Part shown: piece by piece, positions 5,745 to 7,717 of the stretch
Numbering within the stretch: the first letter of the stretch is position 1
Layout of the letters: each line of letters begins with the position of its first letter
Assembly: GCA_943354525.1 (NCBI GenBank)
Contig: CALRCI010000027.1
Span: 1 to 7,717, forward strand
DNA from: Candidatus Nomurabacteria bacterium
Lineage (GTDB): Bacteria; Patescibacteriota; Minisyncoccia; Phycocordibacterales; UBA9973
Reading direction: 5' to 3'
DNA: 7,717 nt
Notes under the pieces: model-generated
Databases searched by the model: none
Seen by the model: only the letters and a program-made list of their open reading frames with translations
What the model was told of the DNA's origin: nothing
Program-made: the position numbers and the translations under genes

Positions 5745-5817
5745 CTAGTTTCTAGTTGCTAGGGACTAGTCAAATGCAAAATGCATTCACTAGAACCTAG
5801 AACCTAGTCACTAGAAC
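5745..5817 (-). repeat. CTAG heptad array C (inverted pair in the intron P1 loop)
   Basis: Two blocks of exactly four CTAGNNN units, at 5745/5752/5759/5766 and 5790/5797/5804/5811, are separated by a 17-base centre with an AATGCA/TGCATT dyad. The triplets of the second block (AAC, AAC, TCA, AAC) are largely complementary to those of the first, so the pair folds into a long imperfect hairpin. It sits in the P1 loop of the 2593 intron and ends in CTAGAACCTG, as does array D. Confidence 0.88.
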
Positions 5818-6145
5818 CTGTAAGTCCTAAACGGTTTGAACCCAGCTCACGTACCTTTTTAATTGGCGAACAGCCAAACCCTTGGTAGCTTCTCCACCAC
5901 CAGGATAAGGTGAGCCGACATCGAGGTGCCGAACTCCGCCGTCGATATGAACTCTTAGGCGGAACTAGCCTGTTATCCCTAGAGTAGCTTTTATCCGTTA
6001 ATCTTCGGCCGCGTCTAATGCGGACCATCGGTTCACTTGGTTCTACTTTCGTATCTGCTCGTCATGTACGACTTGCAGTTAAGCCAGCTTGTGCCCATAC
6101 ACTATCGGCACGGTTTCCATTCGCGCCTAGCTGACCTTAATAAAC

Positions 6146-6187
<42 letters not shown>

Positions 6188-6507
6188 CCCACCAGATACT
6201 GTTCCCGTACGTTTTTGCCGTACAGGTTAGAATATGCCGCTATAAAGAATGGTATTTCACTGACGAGTATTACACAGCCGAAACCGTATACATAACCTCT
6301 CCCATCTATTCTACGCAGTAACACAACATACTCAATATCAAGTTGCAGTAAAGCTTCTAGGGTCTTTTCGTCTATCTGCACTTAACCGGCATCTTCACCG
6401 GTATTGTATTTTCACCGAGCTATTCCCCGAGACAGTTCTCCAGTCATTACACCATTCGTGCGCGTCGGAACTTACCCGACAAGGTACTTCGCTACCTTAG
6501 GACCGTT

Positions 6508-7299
6508 CTTTTCATAAGGTTGAATGTGCACATATTGTTTACCAAATAGAAACGTAAACGTGTTAACTTTATGTCGCCATAAAGGTCGGACTATATCATC
6601 AGTTTCAAATCGTCGACTCCAATTATTGATTTGAAACTGTCTTGCGTATAGTCTCTGAGGATTCTTCTGAAATTAATACATCTGATAATGTGTATTTTCG
6701 TTTTCTTCCAATTCCGGGATTGATTTTTTCTCTCAATTCCAGAATTTTTCGAAATCCTTCTGTAGTCATATGATCTCCTGCGTGCATCATAGAAACGATC
6801 TCAGAAAAAATTCTGAAATTATTTTTTTTGTATGCAGAACGAAAACCATACACTTTGAAGAATGGAACAATGACATCATGTAGAGAAGTAATATTCGTTA
6901 CTTCATAATACACAACACCATCTTTTCTTTCCCGCAACGTTCCACATCCCAAAATATGTTTTATCCAAGAAAGGATAACTCTATCTTTTTGAGAAATGTT
7001 AAACGATGCAGTTAATTTCCAACTTTCTTTATAATCTAACCTCTTTTTGATTGAGATGTTGAAGCTTCCTTCACCATCTGTGAATCCTGCGATGTAGTTG
7101 CCTACATCAACTGGGATATTTCTCATTAATTCTGTTAGATCAGAAGTCTTTCCTGCTGATTGTCTGCATGATTGCATTGTCACGGCACATCGACGTGTGC
7201 TCGTAGTAATCACTGCTTTTTTATCCCTTGATTGCTCTTAGGACCCAGAGTTTCCAGCATTTGGCAAGATTTTTTTGCGTAACTACAACGGTTTTGTCT
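6508..7299 (-). mobile_element. Group I intron with homing endonuclease at 23S position 1917
   Basis: The 792-nt insert splits helix 69 of 23S between CCGTAACTAT and AACGGTCCTAAGG. P1: exon GUAACUAU pairs with guide GUAGUUAC (7286-7279) over 8 bp, including the U-G splice pair. P10: ACCGUU (7292-7287), directly upstream of the guide, pairs with AACGGU of the 3' exon. The intron ends in G (6508). Core: P3 UCUUGC (7269-7264)/GCAAGA (6645-6640), P4 UGCUG (7259-7255)/CAGCA (7158-7154), with a Q-like element AAUCAGCAGGAAAG, an R-like CAGAGACUAUAC, P7 GACUAUA (6653-6647)/UAUAGUC (6595-6589), and a 12-bp P8 (6639-6628/6611-6600). The endonuclease ORF fills the P6 region between Q and R. From memory, position 1917 is a known intron site in other bacteria (for example Coxiella), and I-CeuI recognises the same exon stretch. 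Confidence 0.95.
6623..7126 (-). CDS. LAGLIDADG homing endonuclease (single motif) in the 23S intron
   Basis: From ATG 7126 the protein is 167 residues. The LAGLIDADG helix is YIAGFTDGEGSF at 11-22, with E19 in the place of the catalytic acidic residue (D20 of I-CreI). A beta-sheet region follows (SFNISIKKR, SWKLTASFNIS, KDGVVYYEVTN), then a helical segment FFKVYGFRSAYKKNNFRIF and a C-terminal helix near FRKILELREKINPG. One motif implies a homodimer like I-CreI. Such enzymes cut the intron-less 23S allele at the exon junction and drive intron homing; some also assist splicing. The frame stays open upstream to a GTG at 7213, but those 29 residues are the translated P4-P5/Q part of the ribozyme, so I prefer ATG 7126. 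There is no Shine-Dalgarno motif there. The last dozen residues (ETIRKTVSNQ) are encoded by R, P3 and P8 of the ribozyme, and the stop lies in the P8 loop. The gene is more AT-rich than its surroundings. Confidence 0.9.
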   Translation of the reverse strand: MRNIPVDVGNYIAGFTDGEGSFNISIKKRLDYKESWKLTASFNISQKDRVILSWIKHILGCGTLRERKDGVVYYEVTNITSLHDVIVPFFKVYGFRSAYKKNNFRIFSEIVSMMHAGDHMTTEGFRKILELREKINPGIGRKRKYTLSDVLISEESSETIRKTVSNQ

Positions 7300-7468
7300 A
7301 TAGTTACGGCCGACATTCACCAGGGCTTACAACACTCACCTTGATATAATCTCAACGGCGTTGTTTGACCTTCTGGCATTGGTCAGGTGTCACCCCCTAT
7401 ACATCCTCTTGCGAGTTCGCAGGGAGCTGTGTTTTTGGTAAACAGTTGCCAGAGATACTTTCGCTGCG

Positions 7469-7607
7469 GCCGATGCATCACGCAAAGCGCGATGCACAGT
7501 TTCTAGTAGCTAGGTTCTAGGTTCTAGTGAAATCCGAATTTCGAATTTCACTAGAAACTAGTCACTAGAAACTAGAACCTGCATCACACGCTGTGTGATG
7601 CACCGGC
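7469..7607 (-). other. Helix 63 expansion of 23S rRNA (ES27-like position)
   Basis: Between conserved 23S stretches (around 7460 and 7610), in the place of E. coli helix 63 (about 1708-1751), lies a roughly 139-nt arm. Its ends pair perfectly over 11 bp (7607-7597 with 7479-7469, one G-U). Inside are two similar hairpin units (7474-7496 and 7580-7602, both starting TGCATCAC) and, between them, inverted CTAG array D. No P1/P10 guide, P7 or terminal G is found, so this is an expansion or an RNase III-type intervening sequence rather than an intron. Confidence 0.75.
7503..7578 (-). repeat. CTAG heptad array D (inverted pair in 23S helix 63)
   Basis: Four CTAGNNN units at 7503/7510/7517/7524 and four at 7551/7558/7565/7572, in exact 7-base register within each block. 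The 20-base centre (7531-7550) includes complementary GAAAT/ATTTC flanks. Together they fold into a long stem capping the helix 63 arm. The outer edge CTAGAACCTG matches array C. Confidence 0.88.
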
Positions 7608-7717
7608 AAGCCTTATCCCGAAGTTACGGCTGCTTTTTTGCCGAGTTCCTTGGGGAACACTCACTCGTTCGTCTTGGTCTACTCGACCTGATCACCTGTG
7701 TCGGTTTGCGGTACGGT

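Larger units (their letters stand above)
5393..5830 (-). mobile_element. ORF-less group I intron at 23S position 2593
   Basis: The 438-nt insert splits the 23S between CAAACCGT and CGTGAGACAG, the E. coli 2593 site also used by the Chlamydomonas I-CreI intron. The internal guide (minus strand, 5642-5632) reads UCACG-GCGGUU: GCGGUU pairs with exon AACCGU, ending in the U-G splice pair (P1), and UCACG pairs with CGUGA of the 3' exon (P10). The last intron base is G. Core helices seen: P2 (10 bp, 5633-5624/5615-5606), P3 (5596-5592/5516-5512), P4 (CGGU 5590-5587/ACCG 5555-5552, in a Q-like element), P5a, P6 (an A/U hairpin), P7 (5522-5518/5486-5482), P8 (6 bp, GAAA loop, 5508-5493) and P9 (6 bp, GUAA loop, 5476-5461). 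The P1 loop is enlarged to about 188 nt by an inverted CTAG array (C), and the 3' tail carries array B. It probably self-splices. Confidence 0.9.

Noticed and set aside
7469..7607. A third group I intron in the 23S gene
   Set aside because: No guide sequence pairing with flanking exons, no P7 or S-like element and no terminal G were found. The ends pair with each other as a normal rRNA stem at helix 63.

Overview
The window most likely comes from a Patescibacteria (CPR, Parcubacteria-like) genome. The evidence is a compact gene layout, small divergent housekeeping proteins, a 23S rRNA gene carrying self-splicing introns and a large expansion, and start codons almost without Shine-Dalgarno motifs. 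This placement is inference; no search was run.

Layout. From 1 to 722 on the plus strand lies the end of an infC-like gene followed by rpmI (L35) and rplT (L20), the classic IF3-L35-L20 operon, closed by a bidirectional terminator at 724-754. Everything after that is read from the minus strand. In transcription order (right to left) it is: a partial 23S rRNA gene (7717 to about 5097), 5S rRNA (4982-4869) with a terminator, a CYTH-domain protein, nucleoside diphosphate kinase, an HD-domain hydrolase, a candidate structured RNA (2794-2630) with its own promoter and terminator, a small four-helix membrane protein, and a beta-CASP metallo-beta-lactamase RNase-like protein that ends against the rplT terminator.

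The 23S gene is interrupted three times. At E. coli position 1917 (helix 69) sits a 792-nt group I intron carrying a LAGLIDADG homing endonuclease gene. At position 2593 (near the peptidyl transferase centre) sits a 438-nt ORF-less group I intron. For both, the boundaries are fixed by P1 (with the U-G splice pair) and P10 pairings read directly from the sequence, and the P3, P4, P7 and P8 core helices can be found. The third interruption, about 139 nt at the tip of helix 63, has no intron signature and looks like an rRNA expansion at the place where eukaryotes carry ES27.

The most unusual signal is a family of CTAG heptad arrays: blocks of four CTAGNNN units in exact 7-nt register. One block precedes rplT, one lies in the 3' tail of the 2593 intron, an inverted pair lies in the P1 loop of that intron, and another inverted pair forms the helix 63 expansion. 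The second notable signal is the candidate RNA at 2630-2794: a 27-bp closing stem with wobble pairs, a central bubble, an apical arm, a promoter whose predicted start falls on the stem base, and an intrinsic terminator. A third pattern is that TATACT -10 boxes sit so close to start codons (2123, 2614, 4719) that these mRNAs are predicted to be leaderless, usually with a palindrome just upstream of the -10 box.
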